Assembly (NCBI GenBank): GCA_022769845.1
Contig: JALEIO010000180.1
Location: forward strand, 1 to 10,968
Direction of reading: 5' to 3'
Origin: Oscillospiraceae bacterium
GTDB lineage: Bacteria > Bacillota > Clostridia > UMGS1810
Length of the DNA: 10,968 nucleotides
Shown: one piece after another, positions 1 to 7,132 of the stretch
Layout of the letters: each line of letters begins with the position of its first letter
How positions within the stretch are numbered: the stretch's first letter is position 1
Position numbers and translations under genes: made by a program
The notes under the pieces: generated by a model
Databases searched by the model: none
Seen by the model: only the letters and a program-made list of their open reading frames with translations
Told to the model about the DNA's origin: nothing

Positions 1-321
1 TGACTTTTTTTGAGGTTTTGCAGACTGCTTGTTCGGGTCAATTCCTGCAAGCTCCAAAAGCTCTTTGTATGCGTCTTTTTGGTCTATGCCTTTGATTTTT
101 GATAAAAATACCGTTGCATTTCCGCTTTCTCCGCACCCCTCACACTTGAAGCAACCGTTTTTTGTGTTAAACCAAAATGACGGGTGTCGCTCCTCGTGGA
201 ACGGGCAGCAGGCGTGCATTTTGTCTTTTCCGCAAGGTTTTGGATTTTTCAAGTATGGACTGTAAAAATCCAACCAATTTATCCGACTATCAATGTCCAG
301 GAATTGTTCTGACTTCTGCAT
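1..321 (-). CDS. CHC2 zinc-finger protein (primase-type), C-terminus beyond left edge
   Basis: This is an incomplete gene of which 107 N-terminal residues are visible. Around residues 34-68 it shows a CHC2-type zinc ribbon: the CCPFHEERHPSF motif, then FKCEGCGESGNA, with zinc ligands of the C-x2-H...C-x2-C kind. In the family this fold binds single-stranded template DNA in DnaG-like primases and in plasmid or phage replication proteins. The catalytic TOPRIM part would lie off the window, so full primase activity cannot be confirmed. The start is fixed: an in-frame TGA lies just upstream of ATG 321, and GGGGTGAG gives a ribosome binding site. It follows an excisionase-type gene, which suggests it replicates or mobilises an element rather than being the housekeeping dnaG. 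DnaG normally carries the motif very close to its N-terminus in the same way, so motif position alone does not separate the two. Confidence 0.8.
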   Translation of the reverse strand, partial: MQKSEQFLDIDSRINWLDFYSPYLKNPKPCGKDKMHACCPFHEERHPSFWFNTKNGCFKCEGCGESGNATVFLSKIKGIDQKDAYKELLELAGIDPNKQSAKPQKKS

Positions 322-383
322 TTGTTCTCACCCCGTTCCTGCTTCGATGAAGGTGGTGCTTCATCATTTTTAATTTTTTTCAT
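279..383 (-). CDS. possible small ORF, 34 aa
   Basis: An ORF from ATG 383 encodes 34 residues beginning MKKIKNDEAPPSSKQERGE. The sequence AAAGGA lies 8 bases before the start, a credible ribosome binding site. It sits between the excisionase-type gene and the CHC2 gene and overlaps the start of the CHC2 gene in another frame, so it could couple their translation. The peptide is hydrophilic and lysine/glutamate-rich with no recognisable domain. It could equally be a leader without function. Confidence 0.3.
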   Translation of the reverse strand: MKKIKNDEAPPSSKQERGENKCRSQNNSWTLIVG

Positions 384-412
384 TTTTTGTTTCCTTTCGT
401 CTGTGTGCTGAA

Positions 413-604
413 TTATCTGTTTTCGTATTTCAGACACTGTTCATTAAGCCACTTTTGTAATAGCTCTGCGTTAATTAGGGTTCTCCTCCCGACCTTGAAA
501 GACGGGTAAAAATCCTTTGAATTTAACAGCTCTTGTGCCTTTGGTTCGCTTATCCTCATAATACTGATAAATTCTTTTCGGGTAAGCACTTTCTTTTCGT
601 CCAT
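413..604 (-). CDS. excisionase-family helix-turn-helix protein
   Basis: A 63-residue protein with the layout of small MerR-like excisionase DNA-binding domains (the HTH_17/Xis group). A first helix (LTRKEFISIMRIS) is followed by a recognition helix (EPKAQELLNS), the wing FKVGRRTLINAELLQKW, and a short basic tail. In integrative elements such proteins bind the attachment sites and steer the integrase towards excision; many relatives are simply small transcription regulators. The start is supported by AAGGAG nine bases upstream of ATG 604. The gene heads a minus-strand block leading to the CHC2 gene and diverges from the plus-strand gene at 762, with operator-like repeats between them. No integrase is present in the window, so the excisionase role is inferred from family and context. 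Confidence 0.75.
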   Translation of the reverse strand: MDEKKVLTRKEFISIMRISEPKAQELLNSKDFYPSFKVGRRTLINAELLQKWLNEQCLKYENR

Positions 605-664
605 TGCTTTTTGCTCCTTTCTTAAGCTAAATTACACAAAAATAAATCTTTTTTTAGCATTTAC

Positions 665-693
665 TTGACTTTCTTGTGTATCTATATTATAAT
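665..693 (+). promoter_or_regulatory. sigma-A type promoter for the gene at 762
   Basis: TTGACT at 665-670 and TATAAT at 688-693 are separated by exactly 17 bases, giving a strong vegetative promoter with an expected start of transcription near 700. Its -10 region, TATTATAATA, is palindromic, so weak activity on the other strand is possible. Confidence 0.8.
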
Positions 694-700
694 ATAAAAT

Positions 701-733
701 ACGAACTAAAAATAGATGTTCGTTCAAGTTCGT
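701..733. promoter_or_regulatory. operator-like boxes ACGAAC / GTTCGT
   Basis: ACGAAC at 701-706 and GTTCGT at 718-723 form an inverted pair, and a second GTTCGT follows at 728-733, exactly 10 bases (about one helical turn) after the first. They start where transcription from the promoter at 665-693 should begin, a place suited to repression. The binding protein is not known; the HTH protein at 413-604 or a repressor outside the window are candidates. Confidence 0.5.
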
Positions 734-761
734 ACAATTTATTTTTGTGTGGTGAATAAAA

Positions 762-1838
762 ATGTTGATTGATGAATTTATACCAAATGTTCCGGCGATA
801 GCAGATATAGAAATTCATAATGATGTAATATACTTTAGAAATCAATGTGAATTTATAAAAGGAAAGTCTGTTATTAAAAATACTGTTATCCCTAAAACAG
901 AAAAAATAACTAATGAATTGCTCGGATTGAATAATTCTAATAAAGATGATGTATTAATTGCGTTTTTAAATTGTAATACATCTTCTTCATGGAAAAAATT
1001 TATAGCTTCATACGGATTGCTTGAAAGTTCATTAGCAACAAGACAAGAATATAGTGTTAAGCACGCAAAAGAAATTAATGGATATTTCCCAGTCGATTAT
1101 CTAAAAAATTATAGAGAGCTTCAAGAAAATATTGCAGGAATGCTTTATTATATAGATGATGACACATCAGAAAAAGCGGAATTTCTCCCACATCTAATTA
1201 AGATGTTTAAAAATAATTCATATACTAAATACAATATGAGTGCTGAACAGTGGAATGAATTTAAAAACGATGATTTGCTTTGGATTATTGATGATTACTT
1301 ATCCGAACTGAATAATGAGTGTAATAAAGTTAGAATTGTAATTGAACACGATGACAATATGAATTTTAACACAGTAGTTCATTATACTTCCTTAAAACAG
1401 GTTCTGTATGTTATGCTCCGTAACCGAGTAACATCTACACGATTTCCAAAACAATGTGCATATAAAGGTTGTAGAGCTTGGTTTGAATACAAAACGAATA
1501 AAAATTACTGTTGTCCAGAATGTGCGGCACGTGCACAGCAGGAAACAAAAGCACGTCTTGAAAAAAACAACAAAAAAGAATATGTTTACAAAAAGGTATT
1601 AGCTCATATATATAACTCTGTTTATGGCAGAAGAAGAAATTCTTTTCTTACTTCGGACTTTGATTATGATATATGGAAACGCAAGGCTGTTCTAATAAAA
1701 AAAGATAGTGCTCATTTCTATCGAGACTTAGATGACTTATGTAAACAATCTTGTTCATGTAAAAAATGCACAGTAGGTATTGCTTCATTTTTTAAAAATG
1801 AATTTGAACAAAAAGAAAAGGGGCTGCACTCTGATTAA
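762..1838 (+). CDS. unrecognised AT-rich cargo protein with two Cys clusters
   Basis: A 358-residue protein that I do not recognise. The first ~220 residues are rich in Asn, Asp and Lys, with no clear motif, signal peptide or membrane segment. Near residues 232-254 is a probable zinc finger, C232-x4-C237 then C250/C251 and C254 with an aromatic WFEY between, followed by a basic AARAQQETKARLEK helix. This recalls treble-clef or CGNR-like fingers that bind nucleic acid. A second cluster, C327, C331, C333 and C336, lies near the C-terminus (CKQSCSCKKC). Translation from ATG 762 has only a weak GGTG upstream, but the promoter is strong. The gene is much more AT-rich than the host genes and diverges from the excisionase-type gene, so it is probably horizontally acquired cargo or an element regulator. 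Similarity to uncharacterised clostridial DUF proteins such as DUF6076 is possible but unverified. Confidence 0.75.
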   Translation: MLIDEFIPNVPAIADIEIHNDVIYFRNQCEFIKGKSVIKNTVIPKTEKITNELLGLNNSNKDDVLIAFLNCNTSSSWKKFIASYGLLESSLATRQEYSVKHAKEINGYFPVDYLKNYRELQENIAGMLYYIDDDTSEKAEFLPHLIKMFKNNSYTKYNMSAEQWNEFKNDDLLWIIDDYLSELNNECNKVRIVIEHDDNMNFNTVVHYTSLKQVLYVMLRNRVTSTRFPKQCAYKGCRAWFEYKTNKNYCCPECAARAQQETKARLEKNNKKEYVYKKVLAHIYNSVYGRRRNSFLTSDFDYDIWKRKAVLIKKDSAHFYRDLDDLCKQSCSCKKCTVGIASFFKNEFEQKEKGLHSD

Positions 1839-1913
1839 AAATGTAGCTTCTTGCAAATTGTATTCAGTTGGGGTATGCGTAGGGGTACAAAACCGAAAAT
1901 CTCGTCAAGACAA

Positions 1914-1953
1914 AAAAATAAAAACCGCCTAAACGTAGTGTTTAAGCGGTTTT
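1914..1953 (-). terminator. intrinsic terminator of the tRNA-fMet transcript
   Basis: Four bases after the encoded CCA, the minus strand forms a 14-bp stem (AAAACCGCTTAAAC with GTTTAGGCGGTTTT, one mismatch) around a 5-base loop, followed by TATTTTTTT. On the plus strand the same hairpin is followed by a shorter T run, so it may also stop transcription coming from the gene at 762. Confidence 0.75.
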
Positions 1954-1957
1954 TAAG

Positions 1958-2034
<77 letters not shown>

Positions 2035-2138
2035 ATATATTAAATTATAGGCAATTTTTATAAATTTATACATTATATAAATTTATACGGTAAATTTTTG
2101 CACCATTTTACAAATTGGCAAATAACCAAGCACAACAA

Positions 2139-2227
2139 TGGTGCCGGAGACCGGAATCGAACCGGTACGGGAAATTAATCCCACAGGATTTTAAGTCCTG
2201 GGCGTCTGCCAGTTCCGCCACTCCGGC
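2139..2227 (-). tRNA. tRNA-Leu (TAA)
   Basis: The 89-base gene shows the acceptor stem GCCGGAG/CTCCGGC, anticodon loop CTTAAAA with anticodon TAA, an anticodon stem CAGGA/TCCTG, a long class II variable arm containing GGGA/TCCC as expected for leucine, and an encoded CCA end. It reads UUA codons. It has its own strong promoter and lies 104 bases upstream of tRNA-fMet on the same strand; the two may be co-transcribed. Confidence 0.96.
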
Positions 2228-2247
2228 GAAATTTATCGTGCTTAATT

Positions 2248-2277
2248 ATAATACCACAAAACATCCTATGTTGTCAA
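2248..2277 (-). promoter_or_regulatory. promoter for tRNA-Leu
   Basis: On the minus strand TTGACA (2277-2272) and TATTAT (2253-2248) are 18 bases apart, ending about 20 bases before the tRNA 5' end. This is a near-consensus vegetative promoter, in keeping with a highly expressed tRNA gene. Confidence 0.75.
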
Positions 2278-2305
2278 GTAAAATTTACGTTTTTTTCAAA
2301 TATTT

Positions 2306-3280
2306 TTAAAAAACAAGGTTAGAAATAAGTTTTACAGCGCTGTCAATGTCTGTTTTATCTGCCATTTCGCACGGCGTGTGAACATATCGCACAGGAACAG
2401 AAACCGCGCCGGTTTTAATGCCGCTTTTTGCAAGCTGCACCGCACCTGCGTCCGTTCCGCCCGATTCCAGCACTTCAAGCTGATATTTTATACCGTTTTT
2501 TTCCGCGCACGAAATAAGCTTTTCTTTTACCTCTTTATTTACAATAAAAGACGAATCCTTAATCTTTACAGCCGCGCCGCCGCCAAGAGTAATATCCATA
2601 GTTTTACAGTTTGGTGTATCCCCCGTATCGGTAACGTCAACCGTAACGGCATAGTCGGGGTTTATCAAAAATGCAGCGGTTTTTGCGCCGCGAAGCCCAA
2701 CCTCCTCCTGCGATGTAAATACAAAATACAAGTCGTTTTCACTATTTTTAATGTTTTCAAGCGACTTTATAAGCACATAAACGCCGATGCGGTTATCCAG
2801 CGCCTTGCCGATAACTTTATTCCCCAAATCCTCAAACTTTTGCAAAAAAACAGCCGTATCGCCGACCGAAACGCTCTTCTCGGCGTCCTCTTTGCTTTTA
2901 GCTCCAATATCAATATACATATTTGCGACTTCAATATCCTTAATTTCCTTAACACTTTGCTCATACGCTAAAATGCCGACAGTGCCATTTTTAAAAACAA
3001 CCCTCTGAAAAAGTGAAAAATGCTTATTCACACCGCCTATTAACCCAAACCTTATAAAACCGTTATCGTCTATATGCGTGGCTATAACACCGATTTCATC
3101 AGTATGAGCGGCATACATAACCTTTTTGCCGTTTCCCTTTTTGTGCGCGATAAGATTGCCCATAACGTCAGTGTAAATCTCGTCAACATAATTTTTTATT
3201 TCATCTGCAATAAAAGCACAAATGCCGCCCTCATCACCCGAAACGGCATACGCTTCGGAAAGTTTCTTCAAAAGCTTCAT
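2306..3280 (-). CDS. M42 family metallo-aminopeptidase (copy 1, last in operon)
   Basis: A 324-residue cytosolic zinc or cobalt aminopeptidase of the M42 (TET, glutamyl aminopeptidase/FrvX/'CelM') family, which trims short peptides from the N-terminus inside large tetrahedral dodecamers. The expected metal and catalytic residues are all present: H59 and D61 in AAHTDEIG, the bridging D162 in KALDNRIG, E192/E193 in SQEEVGLRGA, D215 in VTVDVTD, and H301 in VRYVHTP. It is slightly shorter than the usual ~340-360 residues, with a short loop in the inserted dimerisation domain (about 65-155). It starts three bases after the stop of copy 2, and its ribosome binding site (GTGAGG) lies within the end of that gene. 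Substrate specificity cannot be read from the sequence. No clear terminator is seen between it and the tRNA-Leu promoter. Confidence 0.93.
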   Translation of the reverse strand: MKLLKKLSEAYAVSGDEGGICAFIADEIKNYVDEIYTDVMGNLIAHKKGNGKKVMYAAHTDEIGVIATHIDDNGFIRFGLIGGVNKHFSLFQRVVFKNGTVGILAYEQSVKEIKDIEVANMYIDIGAKSKEDAEKSVSVGDTAVFLQKFEDLGNKVIGKALDNRIGVYVLIKSLENIKNSENDLYFVFTSQEEVGLRGAKTAAFLINPDYAVTVDVTDTGDTPNCKTMDITLGGGAAVKIKDSSFIVNKEVKEKLISCAEKNGIKYQLEVLESGGTDAGAVQLAKSGIKTGAVSVPVRYVHTPCEMADKTDIDSAVKLISNLVF

Positions 3281-3283
3281 AAT

Positions 3284-4321
3284 CTAAAACCTCACTTTCG
3301 TATCAAAATCAAATTTGTGAAGATTTTTAAGCACACCCTTTGCAAGTGTAACCATATCGTCAATATCACTTTTCTGCGCAACGCTTATCGGCGAGTGAAT
3401 ATATCGCGTCGGAAGCGAAATAACCGCCGTTGCACAACCGTTTGCCGCCGTTGCAATGCTGCCTGCGTCATTGCCGCCCATTACGGTTTTTTTGTATTGA
3501 TATTTATACCCTTCTTTTTTCGCAACGCTTTCTATGAAATCATTATATTTTTTATTTGAAATGGACGCTCTGTCCATAATGGAAAGTGCAGGACCGTCTC
3601 CGAGCTTTGTCACTTTTTTGTACTCGGGAACACCGTCAACATCTGCTGCGTTGGTGCCCTCCAAAACAAGACAGGTATCGGCGCAAAGCCTGTGTGAAAC
3701 AATTTTTGCACCGCGAAGCCCTACTTCCTCCTGAACAGTAAAGCAAAAGTAAATATCCTCATCATAATCATCTTTTATAAGATTTAAGAGAGTGTAAACC
3801 CCCACTCTGTCATCCAGCGCTTTAGCCTTAATTTTGCCGCTGCCGAACTCGGTATATTTTGAGCAAAAGCTTACATAATCTCCTACTTTAACACGTTTTT
3901 GAGCATCCTCTTTGTTTTTTGCGCCAATGTCTATATACATATTTTTCATTTTAATAAGGCTTTTTCTCTCGTCCTTGCTCTGAAGATGTACCGCTTTGAC
4001 GCCAATAATGCCGTTTATCTTTTTTTCGCCGATTTCAACGCGCTGCGTAAGAAGAATTTGGTCGCTTATACCTCCGACTTCCTCAAATTTCAAAAATCCG
4101 TTTTCCTCAATTTTTGTAATTATAAATCCAACTTCGTCCATATGCGCCGCGGCCATATGAACAAGCTTGCTATCGCGTTTACCTTTTTTAAATGCGATTA
4201 TATTTCCCATAGAATCTACCGTAATGTCTGTCGCATACGGCTTTATTTCGTTTAGGATAAACATAGAGAGCAAATCTTCATCGCCCGAAACGGCGTTTGT
4301 TTCGGTCAAAAATTTCAGCAT
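3284..4321 (-). CDS. M42 family metallo-aminopeptidase (copy 2, middle)
   Basis: A 345-residue M42 peptidase of normal family length. The metal site is H60 and D62 (AAHMDEVG), D170 (KALDDRVG), catalytic pair E198/E199 (VQEEVGLRGA), and H309 (TRYIHSP). The fourth metal-ligand position holds E221 (VLEGTNAAD), where copies 1 and 3 have Asp; Glu there is found in a subset of the family and should still bind metal. The motif GGNDAG and a short Phe/Lys-rich C-terminal tail complete it. ATG 4321 overlaps the TGA stop of copy 3 by seven bases (ATGCTGA), so translation is probably coupled; AGGTGA inside copy 3 supplies the binding site. The Glu substitution separates this copy from its neighbours and suggests a different specificity or subfamily. 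Confidence 0.93.
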   Translation of the reverse strand: MLKFLTETNAVSGDEDLLSMFILNEIKPYATDITVDSMGNIIAFKKGKRDSKLVHMAAAHMDEVGFIITKIEENGFLKFEEVGGISDQILLTQRVEIGEKKINGIIGVKAVHLQSKDERKSLIKMKNMYIDIGAKNKEDAQKRVKVGDYVSFCSKYTEFGSGKIKAKALDDRVGVYTLLNLIKDDYDEDIYFCFTVQEEVGLRGAKIVSHRLCADTCLVLEGTNAADVDGVPEYKKVTKLGDGPALSIMDRASISNKKYNDFIESVAKKEGYKYQYKKTVMGGNDAGSIATAANGCATAVISLPTRYIHSPISVAQKSDIDDMVTLAKGVLKNLHKFDFDTKVRF

Positions 4322-5349
4322 AAGGCGTCACCTGCCTTTTTAAGTGATTTTAAAAATGCGCATATTGCATTTGCGGTTTCTTTAACGTCGTCAATGCAAA
4401 CCGTTTCGTACGGCGTATGCATATACCGAAGCGGAATCGAAAAAAGCGCCGTCGGAACGCCGTTTTTGCAAATCTGCATTGCCCACGCATCTGTTCCCGT
4501 ATTGCCGCCGCAGGCCTCAATGCTGTATTTTATGTTATTTTCATCCATAGCTTTAATTATGTTTTTTGCAAGCTTTTTTGAAATATTAGGTCCTACTTCA
4601 AAAACAGTTCCGCCGCCGAGCGGAAATACAGAATCCGAAGCGTCGGGAGTTTCGCCGTGGCAAACATCTATCGCAACCGCAAAATCGGGGTCAATACCGT
4701 AAGTAACAGTAGCGCTTCCGCGAAGTCCTACCTCCTCCTGAACCGCGCCGACAATGTATAAATCAAACGGCAGCAATACATTTTCAAGCTCCTTTAAAAC
4801 CTCTAAAAGCACGCAGATACTTGTCCGATCATCTTGAGATTTTGCCGCATAACATTTTTTTCCAAGATAAGTAGGATACGATTTAAAAGTTACCGTATCG
4901 CCCACACTGACAATCCTCTGCGCCTCATCTTTTGAAAGTCCTACATCGATAAAAAGCTTTTCTTTTGGAATTACGCTTGATAATTCCTCGGCAGAAAGAA
5001 GGTGCGGCGCAATTGCACCCACAACTCCGAAAAGGTCTTTTTTGCCGTGAACGGTAACCTCGTTTCCCGGCAAAATACGCATATCAATGCCGCCGATATT
5101 GGTAAATTTTAAAAATCCGTCATCGGTAATTTTTGTAACCATAAGCCCGATTTCGTCAATGTGAGCCTCAATCATAGCCTTTTTCGAGCTGTCCGCCCCT
5201 TTTTTTATGCCGATAACGCTTCCCATCGCGTCAATATAAACGTCGTCGCAGTATTTTTCAAACATAGATTTAACTGCGTCCGCAACAACATATTCGTTTC
5301 CCGATACACCGCATAAATCGGATAATTTTTTTATATTTTGTGCAATCAT
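4315..5349 (-). CDS. M42 family metallo-aminopeptidase (copy 3, first of the trio)
   Basis: A 344-residue M42 peptidase. The active-site residues are H63 and D65 (EAHIDEIG), D173 (SQDDR, replacing the more usual ALDDR), E205/E206 (VQEEVGLRGS), D228 (AIDVCHGE) and H311 (LRYMHTP). GGGTVFEVGPN and CGGNTGTDAW match the family's C-terminal part. It starts three bases after the murD stop with GAGGA as binding site, and overlaps copy 2 by seven bases. No signal peptide is seen, so it is cytosolic. In the archaeon Pyrococcus, several M42 paralogues with different residue preferences coexist and some co-assemble; a similar division of labour among the three copies is an inference. Confidence 0.93.
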   Translation of the reverse strand: MIAQNIKKLSDLCGVSGNEYVVADAVKSMFEKYCDDVYIDAMGSVIGIKKGADSSKKAMIEAHIDEIGLMVTKITDDGFLKFTNIGGIDMRILPGNEVTVHGKKDLFGVVGAIAPHLLSAEELSSVIPKEKLFIDVGLSKDEAQRIVSVGDTVTFKSYPTYLGKKCYAAKSQDDRTSICVLLEVLKELENVLLPFDLYIVGAVQEEVGLRGSATVTYGIDPDFAVAIDVCHGETPDASDSVFPLGGGTVFEVGPNISKKLAKNIIKAMDENNIKYSIEACGGNTGTDAWAMQICKNGVPTALFSIPLRYMHTPYETVCIDDVKETANAICAFLKSLKKAGDALC

Positions 5350-5352
5350 AAA

Positions 5353-6762
5353 TTATTCCTCTGTTCCGAGAAGTGCAACAATGTCTTTGAACGCATTGCC
5401 GCGCTCCTCAAAGTTTTTGAACATATCAAAGCTTGCGCAGGCGGGAGACAGAAGCACAATATCACCTACGTCCGCGAGCGCAAACGCCGATTTAACCGCC
5501 TCCTCAAGGGTGTCGCAGCCAATTATCGGCTCGCTTTCGCCGCGCTTTTTAAGGGTGTTTTCCACCTCACAGCGAATTTTATTGGCTGTTGCGCCTATTA
5601 AAATAACCGCCTTTGTTTTGTCCACAACAATCTCGCCGAATCCGTCAAACGGAATTTTCTTGTCGTAGCCGCCCGCAATAAGTATAACCTTTTGGTCAAA
5701 CGACTTTAAGCCCGCCGTTGTGCGCGTCGGAGAGCTTGCAATGGAATCGTTGTAGAATTTAACACCCTTGTATTCTCTTATAAGCTCGAGTCTGTGCGGA
5801 ACGCCGCCGAAGCTTTTTGCAACCTTGACAATCGACGAGTTATCCACCATACCGTGAACCGCGCATATTGCCGCAAGATAATTGTCAACGTTATGCTCGC
5901 CCGGAAGCTTTATGTCCGACACCTTCATAATTGCTTCGTCATCAAAATAAATTTTGCCTCTGTAAATATATGCGCCGTGGCTCGGTTTATTTTTAAGCGA
6001 AAATTTTATAACCTCTCCGGACGAAAGCGGCGCAAAAGAGTCTGTAATATCGTTTTCCATATTCAAAACAAGCTTTCCGCTTACATTCTGATACAAAAAT
6101 ATATTCTTTTTCGCGTTGATGTATTCGTCCATATCCTTGTGATAGTCAAGATGATTCGGCGCAATATTAGTAATAACTGCAATATCGGGGCTGTATCCCA
6201 TACTTTGAAGCTGAAAGCTTGAAAGCTCTAAAATTACGATATCGCTTGGGTCCATAAATTCAACATTTGCAAGAAGCGGCTTTCCGATATTTCCGCCTAT
6301 GTGACAGTTATATCCGTCAGCGGTAAGAATTTCATAAATAAGCGTGGTTGTGGTTGTTTTGCCGTCGCTTCCAGTTATTCCTATTGTTTTGCACGGGCAG
6401 GCACTCAAAAAAATCTCCATTTCGCTCGTTACAAACGCGCCTTTTTCCGCGGCTCTTAAAAGCTGCGGAGTGTCAGGATGTATTCCCGGCGTTTTTATGA
6501 TAATCTCCATACTGTCGAGCCTATCGAGATAATCGTCACCCAAAATTAAGTTTTTTGTATTTTCTTTAAGCATTTTAAGCGTTTCTTCATCAAATTTGTC
6601 CGCCGTGCGTCTGTCAAACGCCGTTACATATGCGCCGAGATTATTTAACATTTTTATTATCGGCAAATTGCTTACGCCAATGCCCAAAACGCCGATATTT
6701 TTTCCCATAGCCACTCTTTTGAACAGTTCAAATTTAGGATTATAAACAGGATTTTGCGTCAC
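5353..6762 (-). CDS. murD: UDP-N-acetylmuramoyl-L-alanine--D-glutamate ligase MurD
   Basis: A 469-residue cytosolic Mur ligase that uses ATP to add D-glutamate to UDP-MurNAc-L-Ala in peptidoglycan precursor synthesis. The N-terminal Rossmann-like domain has VLGIGVSN (25-32). The ATP loop is GITGSDGKTTTTT (128-140), followed by the family motifs NIAPNHLDYH (199-208), NAKKNIF with the lysine expected to be carbamylated (217-222), and NDSIASSPTRT (338-348). The C-terminal substrate domain has LIAGGYDKKIPF (361-372) and SPACASFDMFKNFEERG (439-455). The start is GTG 6762, preceded by AAGGGG, which itself overlaps the stop of the upstream gene. About 18 extra residues precede the core. Elsewhere murD usually sits in the division and cell wall (dcw) cluster; here it is between permease genes and peptidase genes. 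Whether another murD exists in the genome cannot be judged. Confidence 0.95.
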   Translation of the reverse strand: MTQNPVYNPKFELFKRVAMGKNIGVLGIGVSNLPIIKMLNNLGAYVTAFDRRTADKFDEETLKMLKENTKNLILGDDYLDRLDSMEIIIKTPGIHPDTPQLLRAAEKGAFVTSEMEIFLSACPCKTIGITGSDGKTTTTTLIYEILTADGYNCHIGGNIGKPLLANVEFMDPSDIVILELSSFQLQSMGYSPDIAVITNIAPNHLDYHKDMDEYINAKKNIFLYQNVSGKLVLNMENDITDSFAPLSSGEVIKFSLKNKPSHGAYIYRGKIYFDDEAIMKVSDIKLPGEHNVDNYLAAICAVHGMVDNSSIVKVAKSFGGVPHRLELIREYKGVKFYNDSIASSPTRTTAGLKSFDQKVILIAGGYDKKIPFDGFGEIVVDKTKAVILIGATANKIRCEVENTLKKRGESEPIIGCDTLEEAVKSAFALADVGDIVLLSPACASFDMFKNFEERGNAFKDIVALLGTEE

Positions 6763-6775
6763 AATAAATCGCCCC

Positions 6776-7132
6776 TTAAGATTGTTTTTTTGTCATAAGC
6801 TGATTTATGCCCATCAAAAATAAAAAACAGGCAAAAATCCTTTTAAGCAGTTTTGTGGATATATTAACCGCAATAAAAGAGCCTAAAACCGCTCCGATAA
6901 CGCCGAAAATAAGTATCGGAAAAACGGTTTTAAAGGCAACGTTTTTGTTTTTTATATGAATTGCAAGCGCCACGCACGCCGTCGGTATAAAATAGTATAG
7001 GTTTGTGCATTGAGCAACGTGCTGATTTATTTTTAAAAAGAAGGTAAGAGCCGGAATAAGCACCGCCCCGCCGCCTATTCCCATACCGCTTATAACTCCC
7101 GACAAAAGTCCTGCAAGAATGGAAATTATCAT
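6776..7132 (-). CDS. TauE/SafE (TSUP) half-transporter, C-terminal-type unit
   Basis: A 118-residue hydrophobic protein with about four membrane helices. The signature SGMGIGGGAVLIPAL (15-29) near the N-terminus is the conserved TSUP (DUF81) repeat motif. Full members of the family carry two such repeats in about 250 residues and are permeases linked to sulfite, sulfonate or other small organic anions; this protein has only one repeat. Its ATG immediately follows the TAA of the partner gene, so the two halves are surely co-expressed and probably form a heterodimer. Its stop overlaps the ribosome binding site of murD. The transported compound cannot be inferred. Confidence 0.85.
   Translation of the reverse strand: MIISILAGLLSGVISGMGIGGGAVLIPALTFFLKINQHVAQCTNLYYFIPTACVALAIHIKNKNVAFKTVFPILIFGVIGAVLGSFIAVNISTKLLKRIFACFLFLMGINQLMTKKQS

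Larger units (their letters stand above)
634..750. repeat. 14-bp perfect inverted repeat flanking the divergent promoter region
   Basis: ACACAAAAATAAAT at 634-647 is matched exactly by its reverse complement at 737-750. The two arms lie about 90 bases apart, each in the leader of one of the two divergent genes. They may bind a regulator that loops out the promoter region. AT-richness lowers the significance, but 14 perfect bases placed symmetrically is unlikely to be chance. Confidence 0.6.
1..1957. mobile_element. probable end of an integrative element next to tRNA-fMet
   Basis: Three observations support this. First, there is an excisionase-type HTH gene and a CHC2 primase-type gene in one minus-strand block. 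Second, an unrecognised plus-strand gene is far more AT-rich than the host genes to the right. Third, the segment stops at the 3' end of a tRNA gene, where tyrosine recombinases commonly integrate elements. The element continues beyond the left edge. The exact right boundary is unknown and lies somewhere between 1839 and about 1960; the hairpin at 1921-1953 may belong to the host tRNA rather than to the element. No integrase, direct repeat or conjugation gene can be seen, so a decayed remnant is also possible. Confidence 0.45.

Noticed and set aside
29..265. 78-codon plus-strand ORF at the left end
   Set aside because: It is antisense to the CHC2 gene, whose zinc-finger motif and ribosome binding site are clear.
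2055..2095. ATAAATTTATAC repeated twice between the tRNA genes
   Set aside because: It is short and made of AT only; no promoter or hairpin function can be supported.
2115..2309. 64-codon plus-strand ORF across the tRNA-Leu gene
   Set aside because: It reads through the antisense of a clear tRNA and its promoter; such ORFs are common annotation errors.
2378..4255. Long plus-strand ORFs (up to 197 codons) opposite the M42 genes
   Set aside because: They are antisense to genes with complete catalytic motifs, give Arg/Asn/Phe-rich sequence without domains, and lack convincing binding sites.
5063..5074. TTTCCCGGCAAA, one base off the core of the Bacillus Noc binding site
   Set aside because: It is a single imperfect copy inside the coding sequence of an M42 gene; chance is the simpler explanation.
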